Below are positions 40,669 to 52,425 of a DNA stretch of 64,000 nucleotides, piece after piece. Source of the DNA: Agathobaculum sp. Marseille-P7918 (GTDB lineage Bacteria > Bacillota > Clostridia > Oscillospirales > Butyricicoccaceae); NCBI RefSeq assembly GCF_900625105.1, contig NZ_UYYD01000005.1, forward strand, positions 13,883 to 77,882, given 5' to 3'. The notes under the pieces were generated by a model, which worked only from the letters and a program-made list of their open reading frames with translations, was not told the origin of the DNA and made no database searches. Each line of letters opens with the position of its first letter. Position 1 is the stretch's first letter. Position numbers and translations under genes: made by a program.

Positions 40669-41598
40669 ATGCTATCATTCATCATGCTGGTGTTCGGCTT
40701 CGTCCTTCTGGTCTGGGGCGCGGACAAATTTGTCGCGGGTGCGTCCGCGCTGGCGCGGCGGCTGGGCGTATCGCCCCTGCTCGTCGGCCTGACCATCGTC
40801 GCCTTCGGCACCTCGGCGCCCGAGCTGGCCGTCAGCCTGACCGCCGCCTTGCAGGGCGCAAACGAGATCGCGGTCGGCAACGTCCTCGGCTCGAACATCT
40901 TTAATCTGCTGGTCGTCGCGGGCCTGTCCGCGGTGGTCTGCCCGCTCGTGATGGACCGCACGCTGCTGCGGCGCGACTGGCCGCTTTCGGTCGGCGCAGC
41001 CATCCTGCTGCTGATTTTCATCGCGCCCGACCTTACCATTTCGCGCATCGAGGGCATCATCCTGCTGGTAGTGTTCGCGCTGGTGCTCGGCATTCAGATC
41101 CGTGCGGCGCTCAAAAACCGCAGTGCAGCGGATGAGGAAGAGGACGAGGTCAAGATGCCGCCCGTGATGATCGGCGTCAACATCGTGCTCGGCCTCGCGT
41201 GCATCATCATTGGCGGCCAGCTGGCCGTCAACGGCGCGACCGGCATCGCGCGCATGTTCGGCCTGTCCGAAACGCTGATCGGTCTGACCATCGTCGCCAT
41301 CGGCACCAGCCTGCCCGAGCTGGTCACCTCGCTCGTTGCCGCCCGCAAGGGACAGAACGAGATTGCGATGGGCAACGTCATCGGCTCGAACATCTTTAAC
41401 CTGCTGCTCATTCTCGGCGTATCCGCCACCATCACGCCCATCCCGGTGCAGGCCACCTCGATCATCGACGCGCTCGTGCTCATCGGCATCAGCATCGTGT
41501 TCTATCTCCCGGCTCGCCGCGGCAAGCTCGGCCGCGCGCCCGGTGCGATCATGGCGCTGACCTATGTGGTCTATACCGCTTATTTGATTATGAGATAA
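40669..41598 (+). CDS. Ca2+/cation:Na+ antiporter (CaCA family)
   Basis: The 309-aa protein has the two alpha repeats of CaCA exchangers (FGTSAPELAVSLTAALQGANEIAVGNVLGSNIFNLL and IGTSLPELVTSLVAARKGQNEIAMGNVIGSNIFNLL), about ten helices in all. It exchanges Ca2+ or another divalent ion for Na+. The upstream Mn2+-type riboswitch suggests it may export Mn2+ or protect against metal excess. Confidence 0.95.
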   Translation: MLSFIMLVFGFVLLVWGADKFVAGASALARRLGVSPLLVGLTIVAFGTSAPELAVSLTAALQGANEIAVGNVLGSNIFNLLVVAGLSAVVCPLVMDRTLLRRDWPLSVGAAILLLIFIAPDLTISRIEGIILLVVFALVLGIQIRAALKNRSAADEEEDEVKMPPVMIGVNIVLGLACIIIGGQLAVNGATGIARMFGLSETLIGLTIVAIGTSLPELVTSLVAARKGQNEIAMGNVIGSNIFNLLLILGVSATITPIPVQATSIIDALVLIGISIVFYLPARRGKLGRAPGAIMALTYVVYTAYLIMR

Positions 41599-41604
41599 TC
41601 CGAA

Positions 41605-41635
41605 AAAAAGACGCCTGCGGGCGTCTTTTTTGTTT
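41605..41635 (+). terminator. Terminator after antiporter gene
   Basis: Stem AAAGACGCC/GGCGTCTTT with loop TGCG and a T run. Confidence 0.9.
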
Positions 41636-41662
41636 GGTCCGCGTTCGTTTACAAAAAATTTG

Positions 41663-41731
41663 TTTGTTTCCCGTGCATTGTGTGCTATAATAGGTTCTGT
41701 ATGAACGAATGGGGCTTTTTCGCCCCTTTTT
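41663..41731 (+). promoter_or_regulatory. secA promoter and leader hairpin
   Basis: TATAAT at 41686-41691 has a weak -35 (TTTGTT). About 15 bases after the predicted start a GGGGC-TTTTTC-GCCCC hairpin is followed by TTTTT, a terminator-like element ending 17 bases before the secA ATG. Confidence 0.5.
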
Positions 41732-41748
41732 GAAAGGCTGAATCAAGA

Positions 41749-44505
<2,757 letters not shown>

Positions 44506-44511
44506 AAAGCA

Positions 44512-44545
44512 AAGAGGGAAACCCGCGCGGGTTTCCCTCTTTTCC
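44512..44545. terminator. Terminator secA / yqgF (convergent)
   Basis: Stem AGAGGGAAACCCGC/GCGGGTTTCCCTCT with T and A flanks serving both strands. Confidence 0.85.
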
Positions 44546-44554
44546 CCTTGTCTG

Positions 44555-44974
44555 TCATTTTTGCCGGCGTTTGAAATCCAGATAGCCCTGCAAAATCAGG
44601 CTCGCCGCGACCGCGTCCACGGTCTGGCGATGCTTTTTCGCCTTTTTGCCCGTCTGATGCAGGATGTCGTGCGCCGCAACCGTCGTGCGCCGCTCGTCCC
44701 ACAGCGTGACGTTCAGGCCCGTGCGCTCTCTCAGCGTTTCGGCCAGCGCTTCGCACTTGTATGCGCGCTCGCCCGCGGTGCCGTCCATGTTCTTCGGCCA
44801 GCCCAGCACGATCTCCTCGATCTTGTTTTCCGCGATGAAGGCGGTCAGCTTATCGAGCAGCTTGTCGTAATTCCATTCGTGGATGACGCTCGGCGAACCG
44901 GCCAGAAACCCCGACGCATCGGAAATCGACAGCCCCGTGCGCGCATCCCCGTAATCAATACCCAAAATACGCAT
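44555..44974 (-). CDS. yqgF: YqgF/RuvX-family RNase H-like resolvase
   Basis: The 139-aa protein has the acidic motifs of the family: GIDYGDARTG (Asp6), WDERRTT and the C-terminal VDAVAASLIL Asp. It is essential in many bacteria for 16S rRNA 5' processing and was first called a Holliday resolvase. Standard length. Confidence 0.95.
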   Translation of the reverse strand: MRILGIDYGDARTGLSISDASGFLAGSPSVIHEWNYDKLLDKLTAFIAENKIEEIVLGWPKNMDGTAGERAYKCEALAETLRERTGLNVTLWDERRTTVAAHDILHQTGKKAKKHRQTVDAVAASLILQGYLDFKRRQK

Positions 44975-45055
44975 GTGAATACTCCTATATCTTGTGGATT
45001 AAGCTAAGTATATCACAAAAACGCAAAAAAACCAGCACCTTTTTCCGAAAAACCC

Positions 45056-45112
45056 TTGACCGCCGGTTTCCCGCATGCTATACTTTAAGAACCTATGCAG
45101 GTTCTTTTTTTG
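45056..45112 (+). promoter_or_regulatory. rpmG-secE-nusG promoter with adjacent terminator-like hairpin
   Basis: TTGACC and TATACT (45079-45084), 17 bases apart. The hairpin AGAACCT-ATGC-AGGTTCT followed by TTTTTT lies at the predicted start, so early transcripts may stop. The 120 bases to rpmG have no gene but a possible second start region. Confidence 0.6.
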
Positions 45113-45234
45113 CGCCCATTTTTCGCGTGTCTCGGAATTTGGGCCCGGAACACTGGCAAAGGGAGGCAAAAGATCCCGCGCCGTGCCACAGGGGCATGGG
45201 AAGGGACGAATATTAAAAGGAGGTGCCGTTATTT

Positions 45235-45384
45235 ATGCGCGTGAAGATTACGCTGGCCTGCACCGAGTGCAAGCAAAGAAACTATGACACGATGAAGAAC
45301 AAGAAGAACAACCCGGACCGTATGGAAATGAACAAGTACTGCCGTTTCTGCCGGAAGCACACGCTGCACCGCGAAACGAAGTAA
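45235..45384 (+). CDS. rpmG: Ribosomal protein bL33
   Basis: The 49-aa protein [20 protein letters not shown]... has the L33 zinc ribbon with ACTEC and YCRFC pairs, so it is the zinc-binding (C+) form. It begins the rpmG-secE-nusG cluster with ribosome site AAGGAGGTG. Confidence 0.97.
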   Translation: MRVKITLACTECKQRNYDTMKNKKNNPDRMEMNKYCRFCRKHTLHRETK

Positions 45385-45402
45385 GAGAAAGGAAGTAGCT
45401 TC

Positions 45403-45633
45403 ATGGCTGAAGAAACCAAGGCGAAAAAGCCCGGTCTCTTTGCGCGTATCGGCAAGTGGTTCCGCGAGCTGAAGAGCGAGTGCCGCAAGATTGTGTGGCC
45501 CACCCGCCAGCAGACGGTGAACAACACGCTGGTTGTGATTGCCTGCGTCATCCTGATCGGTATTTTCATCTGGGTCCTCGATATCGTATTCGGTCTCGGC
45601 GTCCAGACGCTGCTCAAAGCTTTCGCCGCCTAA
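45403..45633 (+). CDS. secE: Preprotein translocase subunit SecE
   Basis: The 76-aa protein has the amphipathic segment WFRELKSECRKIVWPTRQQTVNNT and one membrane helix (LVVIACVILIGIFIWVLDIVF). It clamps SecY in the translocon. Standard short Gram-positive SecE. Confidence 0.97.
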   Translation: MAEETKAKKPGLFARIGKWFRELKSECRKIVWPTRQQTVNNTLVVIACVILIGIFIWVLDIVFGLGVQTLLKAFAA

Positions 45634-45645
45634 AAGGAGGCATTT

Positions 45646-46182
45646 ATGTCAGACGCTGCAAAATGGTATGTGGTGCACACATACTCCGGCTACGAAAACA
45701 AAGTGGCCTCTTCGATCGAAAAAGCGGTCGAAAACCGCAAGCTGCATGACCTGATCCAAGCCGTCAACATCCCGACCGAAACGGTCACGGAAGTCAAGGA
45801 CGGCAAAAGCCGCGAGGTCGAGCGCAAGCTCTTCCCCGGCTATGTGCTTGTCAAAATGGTTATGACCGATGAAACCTGGTATCTGGTTCGCAACACCCGC
45901 GGCTGCACCGGTTTTGTTGGACAAGACAAGTCCGGCGGCTCCAAACCCATCCCGCTGACCGATGACGAGATCGCCGCGATGGGCGTGGAGAAGCGCGAGA
46001 TCGAGGTTAATTACGCACCTGGCGACAGCGTGCGCGTCATCGACGGTGCACTGGCCGGCTTTATCGGCGTGGTGTCGTCGGTGGAAGCGGATAAGAACAA
46101 GGTAAACGTCACGGTTTCCATGTTCGGCCGCGAAACCCCCGTTGAGCTGGAACTCGACCAGGTCGAGACGCTCGACGAGTAA
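45646..46182 (+). CDS. nusG: Transcription factor NusG
   Basis: The 178-aa protein has the NGN domain (KWYVVHTYSGYENKVASSIEKAVE; FPGYVLVKMVMTDETWYLVRNTRGCTGFVG) and C-terminal KOW (PGDSVRVIDGALAGFIGVVSSVEADKNKVNVTVSMFGR). It controls RNA polymerase pausing and couples transcription to translation. It normally leads into rplK, which follows here after a 250-base structured gap. Confidence 0.98.
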   Translation: MSDAAKWYVVHTYSGYENKVASSIEKAVENRKLHDLIQAVNIPTETVTEVKDGKSREVERKLFPGYVLVKMVMTDETWYLVRNTRGCTGFVGQDKSGGSKPIPLTDDEIAAMGVEKREIEVNYAPGDSVRVIDGALAGFIGVVSSVEADKNKVNVTVSMFGRETPVELELDQVETLDE

Positions 46183-46184
46183 TT

Positions 46185-46434
46185 TGCAGAAGCCGAGCTT
46201 CTGCATATAGGGGGTATCCGATACCCCCCTATATACGAAAACAAGTTCCGAAGAAACTTGTTTTCGATACCCCCGGTTTCGCCGCACGGGCGGCGGGTCG
46301 GGGTCAAAATCCGAGGCGCGTGTCCCCGGATTTTGGAATAGAACGTCGCTTCGCTCCTGATGGAGCGCGGCAAGTGGGAGGACAGCCATATTGTCCGCCA
46401 GATACCACATTTTTTGAAGGAGGAACCTTTCAAC
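46185..46434 (+). repeat. Multi-hairpin intergenic element between nusG and rplK (family 2, copy 2)
   Basis: Stems: GCAGAAGC/GCTTCTGC, TATAGGGGGTATC/GATACCCCCCTATA, CGAAAACAAGTT/AACTTGTTTTCG (loop CCGAAGA), then CAAAATCC/GGATTTTG. The joins TATATACG, GTTCCGAAGAAAC and CGATACCC match the element at 32416-32607 though the stems differ. No gene is seen before rplK. Confidence 0.6.
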
Positions 46435-46860
46435 ATGGCACAGAAAGTAGTAGGTTATATTAAGCTCCAGATTCCCGCAGGCAAGGCAACCCCGGCTCCC
46501 CCGGTAGGTCCGGCCCTCGGCCAGCACGGCGTCAACATCATGGCGTTCACCAAGGAATTCAACGAGCGCACCAAGAACGAAGCCGGTATGATCATCCCGG
46601 TTGTTATCACGGTCTATGCCGACCGTTCGTTCAGCTTCATCACCAAGACTCCCCCGGCGCCGGTCCTGATCAAGAAGGCTTGCGGCATCGAGTCCGGTTC
46701 GGCCGTTCCGAACAAGACCAAGGTTGCCAAGCTCTCCAAGGCGGACTGCCAGAAGATCGCGGAGACCAAGATGCCCGACCTGAACGCTGCTTCCCTGGAA
46801 GCTGCGATGAGCATGATCGCCGGCACTGCCCGTTCGATGGGTATCACTGTCGAGGAATAA
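46435..46860 (+). CDS. rplK: Ribosomal protein uL11
   Basis: The 141-aa protein has the 23S-binding and factor-facing domains ([38 protein letters not shown]-terminal SMGITVEE). It forms the GTPase-associated center with L10 and L7/L12. ATG follows GAAGGAGGAAC. Confidence 0.98.
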   Translation: MAQKVVGYIKLQIPAGKATPAPPVGPALGQHGVNIMAFTKEFNERTKNEAGMIIPVVITVYADRSFSFITKTPPAPVLIKKACGIESGSAVPNKTKVAKLSKADCQKIAETKMPDLNAASLEAAMSMIAGTARSMGITVEE

Positions 46861-46969
46861 GTTTTAAGTTAAGCTGAATGGATTTTGACCGCGCTTTTTG
46901 CAGGCGCCGGTCAAAGTGGGAGGGTTAGGTTTAGCCTATTCCCGCATTACCACTTAAGGAGGATTTATT

Positions 46970-47665
46970 GTGCATAAAGGTAAAAAGTATGTAGACAGCG
47001 CAAAGACCATCGACCGCTCCAAGCTGTACGATCCGGCAGAAGCGCTTTCCACCGTTGTTTCCACCGCGAAGGCCAAGTTTGACGAGACCATCGAGCTGCA
47101 CGTCAAGCTGGGCGTTGACTCCCGTCACGCAGACCAGCAGGTTCGCGGCGCGATCGTTCTGCCCCACGGCACCGGCAAGAATGTCCGTGTTGCTGTTTTC
47201 GCCAAGGGCGCGAAGGCGGACGAGGCGCTGGCTGCCGGCGCTGATATCGTCGGCGCTGAGGACCTGATGGAGCGCATCCAGAAGGAAAACTTCTTTGAGT
47301 TCGACGTTGTTATCGCTACCCCGGACATGATGGGCCTGGTTGGCCGTCTGGGCCGCGTGCTCGGTCCTAAGGGCCTGATGCCGAACCCGAAGGCTGGTAC
47401 GGTTTCCATGGACGTTGCCAAGGCAGTTCAGGAATCCAAGGCTGGTAAGATCGAGTACCGTCTGGACAAGACCAACATCATCCACTGCCCGATCGGCAAG
47501 GCTTCCTTCGGTGCAGAGAAGCTGCAGGACAACTTCGATGCGCTGATGGGCGCGATCGTCAAGGCAAAGCCGGCGGCTGCCAAGGGTCAGTATATCCGCT
47601 CCTGCGTCGTGGCTTCCACCATGGGCCCCGGCGTCAAGGTCAACGCTGCCAAGCTGATGGCGTAA
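46970..47665 (+). CDS. rplA: Ribosomal protein uL1
   Basis: The 231-aa protein starts with GTG ([20 protein letters not shown]) after AAGGAGG and has the L1 core (VPLPHGTGK-like [30 protein letters not shown]). L1 often represses its own operon; the 109-base gap before it has pairing segments that could be an L1 site but I cannot define one. Confidence 0.97.
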   Translation: MHKGKKYVDSAKTIDRSKLYDPAEALSTVVSTAKAKFDETIELHVKLGVDSRHADQQVRGAIVLPHGTGKNVRVAVFAKGAKADEALAAGADIVGAEDLMERIQKENFFEFDVVIATPDMMGLVGRLGRVLGPKGLMPNPKAGTVSMDVAKAVQESKAGKIEYRLDKTNIIHCPIGKASFGAEKLQDNFDALMGAIVKAKPAAAKGQYIRSCVVASTMGPGVKVNAAKLMA

Positions 47666-47718
47666 GTTTCCGCTCTGCGGAAACCCGGTTTTTGACCGGT
47701 ATCAATGAGCAATACAAA

Positions 47719-47749
47719 ACGCCCGAGGATTTTTCTTCGGGCGTTTTTG
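47719..47749 (+). terminator. Terminator after rplA
   Basis: Stem ACGCCCGA/TCGGGCGT followed by TTTTTG. Confidence 0.9.
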
Positions 47750-47787
47750 TTCGGTCAAACTTTTTCTCAAGAATTACAAAAAAGTGC

Positions 47788-47975
47788 TTGACAAAGCAAA
47801 ATAACATCTGTATAATATAAGAGCTTGGTCAAAGACAGCAGGCAGCCGCATGGCTTTAAAGGCGTTTCCGCCGCCCGCCGAGGTCAACACGGAAATGAAA
47901 CACACATCTTTATGAGGTTTTCTGTGTACCCTCCCTGTGTCTTTGCACCGGGAGGGTACTTTTATTTTTTAGGAG
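47788..47975 (+). promoter_or_regulatory. rplJ promoter and L10-leader with attenuator
   Basis: TTGACA and TATAAT are both perfect with a 17-base spacer (47788-47816). The roughly 155-base leader precedes rplJ as in known L10-leader RNAs, and ends in the terminator GTACCCTCCC/GGGAGGGTAC with T-rich tail (47926-47970). L10(L12)4 complex binding is the expected control. Confidence 0.85.
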
Positions 47976-47984
47976 GTGAAAAAG

Positions 47985-48572
47985 ATGCCGAATGCAAAGG
48001 TTCTGGAAGAGAAGAAGGCTCTGGTTGCGTCTCTGGTAGAGAAGATCAAGAATTCTCCGGCCGGCGTGCTGGTCGATTACAAGGGCATCAACGTTGAGGA
48101 TGATACCAAGCTCCGCCGTCAGCTGCGTGAAGCAGGCGTTGAGTATATGGTCATCAAGAACACCCTGATCCGCTTTGCGGCGAAGGAACTGGGCTTTGAC
48201 GCTCTGGAAGAGCACCTGAACGGCACTTCCGCTCTGGCGATTTCGACCACCGACGACGTGATCGCACCCGCTAAGATCCTGGGTGAGTTCGCCAAGACCC
48301 ACGAGAACTTTACGATCAAGGCTGGTTACCTGGAAGGCAAGGTAATCGACGAGGCCGAGGTCAAGAAGCTGGCAAGCATGCCGAGCAAGGAAGTCCTTAT
48401 CGCTCAGGTACTGTACAGCTTCAACTTCCCCATTATGCAGCTTGCTATTGCCTGCGATGCTATCGTTAAGAAGGCTGAGGGCAACGAGGAAATGAAGGTA
48501 GCCGATTTGGTTGCTGCAAAGGTTCCGGCTGCGGAGGAAGCTCCCGCTGAAGAGGCTCCCGCTGCGGAGTAA
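47985..48572 (+). CDS. rplJ: Ribosomal protein uL10
   Basis: The 195-aa protein starts MPNAKVLEEKKALVASLVEK (ATG 47985 after AGGAGGTG). It has the rRNA-binding N-terminal domain and an L7/L12-binding helix, with an unusual Ala/Pro/Glu-rich end (AAEEAPAEEAPAAE). It anchors L7/L12 stalk dimers. Confidence 0.97.
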   Translation: MPNAKVLEEKKALVASLVEKIKNSPAGVLVDYKGINVEDDTKLRRQLREAGVEYMVIKNTLIRFAAKELGFDALEEHLNGTSALAISTTDDVIAPAKILGEFAKTHENFTIKAGYLEGKVIDEAEVKKLASMPSKEVLIAQVLYSFNFPIMQLAIACDAIVKKAEGNEEMKVADLVAAKVPAAEEAPAEEAPAAE

Positions 48573-48615
48573 TCAAACAAATTTTAAAAAATAACTTAAA
48601 CGGAGGTTTAATCCC

Positions 48616-48987
48616 ATGACTGTTGCTGAGATTATGGAAGCTGTAAAAGAGCTCAAGGTTATGGAGCTCTCTGAGCTGGTAAAGGCTCTGGAAGAAGAAT
48701 TTGGCGTATCCGCTACCCCGGTTGCCGTTGCAGGTGCTGCTGCTGGCGCTGGCGAGGCTGCTGCTGCTGACGCGAAGACCGACTTCGACGTTGTTCTGGT
48801 TGAGGCTGGCTCCTCCAAGATCAACGTTATCAAGGTTGTTCGTGAGATCACCGGCCTGGGCCTGAAGGAAGCCAAGGAGAAGGTTGACTCCGCTCCGCAG
48901 ACCATCAAGGAAGCTGCTCCGGAAGCTGAGGCTAACGAGATCAAGGAGAAGCTCGAGGCTGCTGGCGCTAAGGTTGAGCTCAAGTAA
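48616..48987 (+). CDS. rplL: Ribosomal protein bL12
   Basis: The 123-aa protein has the dimerisation domain, Ala-rich hinge ([18 protein letters not shown]) and the factor-binding C-terminal domain ([41 protein letters not shown]). It recruits translation GTPases. rpoB does not follow, unlike in most bacteria. Confidence 0.98.
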   Translation: MTVAEIMEAVKELKVMELSELVKALEEEFGVSATPVAVAGAAAGAGEAAAADAKTDFDVVLVEAGSSKINVIKVVREITGLGLKEAKEKVDSAPQTIKEAAPEAEANEIKEKLEAAGAKVELK

Positions 48988-49038
48988 TTTTCTGATCGCT
49001 CGGCCGGCCCTTTCAGGGCTGCAAGCTGTCTGAAACCC

Positions 49039-49076
49039 GGCAGGTATTGCTTTAGGCAATACCTGCCGTTTCTTTT
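49039..49076 (+). terminator. Terminator after rplL
   Basis: Stem GGCAGGTATTGC/GCAATACCTGCC followed by GTTTCTTTT. Confidence 0.85.
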
Positions 49077-49124
49077 GCCGATTCGTGTATTTGGATACGA
49101 ACGTTTTTGGAAATGAGGCCTGTC

Positions 49125-50255
49125 ATGCATCCCTTTCTGACTAAATTGGGAAACTTTGTCCGGCGTGAGGCCGTTCTGGTCATCTCGTTTGTGTGCGCTT
49201 TGCTGTCCATGCTGGCGGTGCCGCCCGACGCGGCTTACGCCGGCTATATCGACCTGCGCGTGCTGTGCCTGCTGTTCTGCCTGATGGCGGTGGTCGCGGG
49301 GCTGCAGCAGTGCGGTCTGTTCACCGTGCTGGCCCAGCGCCTGCTGACCGGGCGCAAACAGCTGCGCCTGCTGTATCTTGCGCTGGTGCTGCTGCCGTTT
49401 TTCTGCTCCATGCTGATCACCAACGACGTCGCGCTCATCACCTTTGTGCCGTTCACCGTGCTGGTGCTCGGCCATGTCGGCCGGATGGACGCACTCATCC
49501 GCGTGGTGGTGCTGCAAACGCTGGCCGCCAACCTCGGCAGCATGGCCACGCCGGTCGGCAACCCGCAGAACCTGTTTTTGTGCTCGTATTACGGGCTGGA
49601 TATCGGCTCGTTCGTGCGCGTCGTGCTGCCGCTGACGCTGGTCAGCCTGGTCGCGCTGTCGGTCGCTGCGCTGTGGACGCGCGGCGAGACGATCGAGATC
49701 TCCTTCCCCCGGCGCGAGCACATCGCCCAGCCGCGGCTGTTCGCCCTGCTGTGCGTCCTGTTTGTGCTGTGCCTGCTGTCGGTCGTGCATGTGCTGCATT
49801 ACGGCATCCTGACCGCGATCGTCATTGTCTGCCTTGCGCTGTTCGCCCGCGAACTGTTCGCCCGTGTGGATTACATGCTGCTGCTGACCTTTGTCTGCTT
49901 TTTCATCTTTGCGGGCAACATCGGCCGCATCGACGCGGTGCGAAGCGCGCTTGAGATGCTGCTCGAGCGCAGCACCTACTGGACCAGCGTGCTGGCCAGC
50001 CAGGTCATCAGCAATGTGCCGGCGGCGGTGCTGCTCTCCGGCTTTACCGACAACTGGCGCGCGCTGCTGGCCGGCGTAGACGTCGGCGGTCTGGGAACGC
50101 CGATCGCATCGCTGGCGAGCCTGATCTCGCTCAAGCTGTACTTACGCGCGGAAGGCGCCTCGCTGCCGCGCTATCTGCTGGTGTTCACACTGGCCAATAT
50201 CGCGGGGCTGATCCTGCTGTCCGCCGCTGCCTACCTGTTTGGCTGCATCGGCTGA
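49125..50255 (+). CDS. SLC13/ArsB-type ion permease
   Basis: The 376-aa protein has about ten membrane helices and the family's repeat motifs (LLPFFCSMLITNDVALITFVPF; NLGSMATPVGNPQNLFLCSYYG; SQVISNVPAAVLLSGF). Members carry citrate, dicarboxylates, arsenite or Na+/H+. Substrate is not clear. I choose ATG 49125 with GAGG six bases before it. Confidence 0.85.
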   Translation: MHPFLTKLGNFVRREAVLVISFVCALLSMLAVPPDAAYAGYIDLRVLCLLFCLMAVVAGLQQCGLFTVLAQRLLTGRKQLRLLYLALVLLPFFCSMLITNDVALITFVPFTVLVLGHVGRMDALIRVVVLQTLAANLGSMATPVGNPQNLFLCSYYGLDIGSFVRVVLPLTLVSLVALSVAALWTRGETIEISFPRREHIAQPRLFALLCVLFVLCLLSVVHVLHYGILTAIVIVCLALFARELFARVDYMLLLTFVCFFIFAGNIGRIDAVRSALEMLLERSTYWTSVLASQVISNVPAAVLLSGFTDNWRALLAGVDVGGLGTPIASLASLISLKLYLRAEGASLPRYLLVFTLANIAGLILLSAAAYLFGCIG

Positions 50256-50286
50256 CTCAGTGGCGCCGTTCGGCGTAAATCGAATA

Positions 50287-50312
50287 GAAAAAACCGCTTT
50301 TCAGCGGTTTTT
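50287..50312. terminator. Terminator after permease gene
   Basis: Stem AAAACCGCT/AGCGGTTTT with TTTTTT, serving both strands. Confidence 0.9.
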
Positions 50313-50314
50313 TT

Positions 50315-50412
50315 CATTCCCTCTGCCGCTCTGCCGGACTTTTGGACGCATCCGCGCTGATTGCGCGGTGCGCCTTCCTTGATCCGACCTGTACGGCCAT
50401 GTCGAAAGTCTT
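50315..50412 (-). repeat. Multi-hairpin intergenic element (family 1, copy 3, reversed)
   Basis: On the minus strand: a GGCC-GTACA-GGTC hairpin, then GGCGCACCGCGC/GCGCGGATGCGTCC, then CCGGCAGAGCGGCAG. The GTACA loop and CACCGC...GCGGATGCGTCC segment match copies 1 and 2; the third stem is missing or short. Confidence 0.5.
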
Positions 50413-50472
50413 GCGTAGCAAACGAAAAAAGGGTATACTAACCATATCTGAATTATTTGGAGGAACACTGGA

Positions 50473-52395
50473 ATGCAGGATGGATTTGTCAAAATCGCTG
50501 CCGCAACGCCCGATCTGCGCGTGGCGGACTGCGCCTATAACGCTTCCGAAATCATAGAACAGGCCAAGCAGGCCGCCCGCAAGGGCGCAAAGCTGATCAT
50601 ATTCCCCGAGCTTTGCCTGACCGGCTACACCTGCGGGGACCTGTTTTTGCAGGAAACCCTGCTGCACGGCGCGCTGGACGCGCTTGAGACCGTCTGCCGC
50701 GAAACCGCGGGGTTGGAGGCCGTCGTGCTGGTCGGCCTGCCGCTGCGCGTGCGCGGCAAGCTGTACAACTGCGCCGCCGTCCTGTGCGGCGGTGATGTGC
50801 TGGCCTTTGTGCCCAAGCAGCATCTGCCCAACTACTCCGAGTTTTACGAGCAGCGCCACTTCGTTTCGGGCGAGGCGCTGGACGGCTTGGAGGCCGTCAT
50901 CGTCCGGGACGGCCGCGGCGAACCCGTCTGCGTGCCGGTCGTGACGGGTCAGGTGTTCACCTGCGAGGACGCGCCGCTGTTCACCTTTGGCGTGGAGATC
51001 TGCGAAGACCTGTGGGTGCCCAATCCCCCTTCGACCGCGCTGGCCCAGGGCGGCGCGTATATCATCGCCAACCTGTCCGCCTCGGACGAGATCATCGGCA
51101 AGGCCGTCTATCGCCGCGATCTGGTGCGGCAGCAGTCCGGCCGCCTACTGTGCGCTTATGTGTACGCGGACGCGGGCTTCGGCGAGTCCACGCAGGATCT
51201 TGTGTTCGCCGGGCACGACCTGATCGCGGAAAACGGTGCGCTGCTGGCCGAAAGCCGCATGTTCACCCACGGCATCGTCTATGCCGATATTGATTTGCAG
51301 CGTCTGGCGCACGAGCGCCAGCGCATGAACACCTTCCAGAGCGTGCCGGCGGGCGAATTTTCCTTCCGCCTGCCCATGGCGAGCTGCGATCTCACCGACC
51401 GCAGCTTCCCGCGCACCCCGTTCGTGCCCGCAAACAAGGCGCTGCGCGACGAGCGCTGCGAGGAGATCCTCACCCTGCAGGCCACCGGCCTTGCCACCCG
51501 CCTGCGCCACACGCACGCGAAAACCGCGGTCATCGGCCTGTCGGGCGGACTGGACTCGACGCTCGCGCTCATCGTCGCCGTACACGCCTTCGATATGCTG
51601 GGACTCGACCGCAAGGGCATCCTCACGGTGACCATGCCCTGCTTCGGCACGACTGCGCGCACGCGCGGCAACGCGGAAAAGCTGGCGGACGCCTACGGCG
51701 TCACCTTGCAGACCGTGGACATCAAGGCCGCGGTCGATCAGCACTTTGCCGACATCGGCCAGAGCAAGGACGACCTGTCGGTGACCTTTGAAAACGGGCA
51801 GGCGCGCATGCGCACGCTTGTGCTGATGAACCTTGCCAACAAGCATGGCGGCATGGTGGTCGGCACGGGCGACCTGTCCGAACTGGCGCTCGGCTGGGCG
51901 ACCTACAACGGCGACCATATGTCGATGTACGGCGTCAATGCGTCCATCCCCAAGACGCTGGTGCGCTATCTGGTGGCGTACGAGGCCGACCGCACGCTGG
52001 GTGAGCTGTCGGACGTGCTGTGCGACGTGCTGGACACGCCGGTCTCTCCCGAGCTGCTGCCGCCCAAGGACGGCGAAATCAGCCAGAAAACCGAGGATCT
52101 GGTCGGCCCGTACGAGCTGCACGACTTTTTCCTGTATTATATGCTGCGCTTCGGCTACGCGCCGCGCAAGATCTACCGCATCGCGCGCAAGACCTTCGCA
52201 GGCGCCTATGACGACGCGACGATCAAAAAATGGCTCGTGACCTTCCTGCGCCGCTTCTTCTCGCAGCAGTTCAAGCGCTCCTGCCTGCCGGACGGCCCCA
52301 AGGTCGGTACGATCACGCTGTCGCCCCGCGGCGACTGGCGTATGCCGTCGGACGCGTGCGCCGCGCTCTGGCTCCAGCAGGCGGAAGCCCTGTAA
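50473..52395 (+). CDS. nadE: Glutamine-dependent NAD+ synthetase
   Basis: The 640-aa protein joins an N-terminal nitrilase-type glutaminase (LIIFPELCLTGYTCGDLF with Glu46; FGVEICEDLWVPNP with the catalytic Cys) to the synthetase domain (GLSGGLDSTLALIV PP-loop; C-terminal DGPKVGTITLSPRGDWRMPSD). It makes NAD+ from the deamido form with glutamine as nitrogen source. Confidence 0.97.
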   Translation: MQDGFVKIAAATPDLRVADCAYNASEIIEQAKQAARKGAKLIIFPELCLTGYTCGDLFLQETLLHGALDALETVCRETAGLEAVVLVGLPLRVRGKLYNCAAVLCGGDVLAFVPKQHLPNYSEFYEQRHFVSGEALDGLEAVIVRDGRGEPVCVPVVTGQVFTCEDAPLFTFGVEICEDLWVPNPPSTALAQGGAYIIANLSASDEIIGKAVYRRDLVRQQSGRLLCAYVYADAGFGESTQDLVFAGHDLIAENGALLAESRMFTHGIVYADIDLQRLAHERQRMNTFQSVPAGEFSFRLPMASCDLTDRSFPRTPFVPANKALRDERCEEILTLQATGLATRLRHTHAKTAVIGLSGGLDSTLALIVAVHAFDMLGLDRKGILTVTMPCFGTTARTRGNAEKLADAYGVTLQTVDIKAAVDQHFADIGQSKDDLSVTFENGQARMRTLVLMNLANKHGGMVVGTGDLSELALGWATYNGDHMSMYGVNASIPKTLVRYLVAYEADRTLGELSDVLCDVLDTPVSPELLPPKDGEISQKTEDLVGPYELHDFFLYYMLRFGYAPRKIYRIARKTFAGAYDDATIKKWLVTFLRRFFSQQFKRSCLPDGPKVGTITLSPRGDWRMPSDACAALWLQQAEAL

Positions 52396-52425
52396 GCCCA
52401 TCCCTCCACAAAGGAGACCTCGCCT

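Noticed and set aside
46861-46969. A defined L1-binding autoregulatory site between rplK and rplA
   Set aside because: Some pairing is visible but I could not align it to the rRNA-like L1 site, so it is not listed as a feature.
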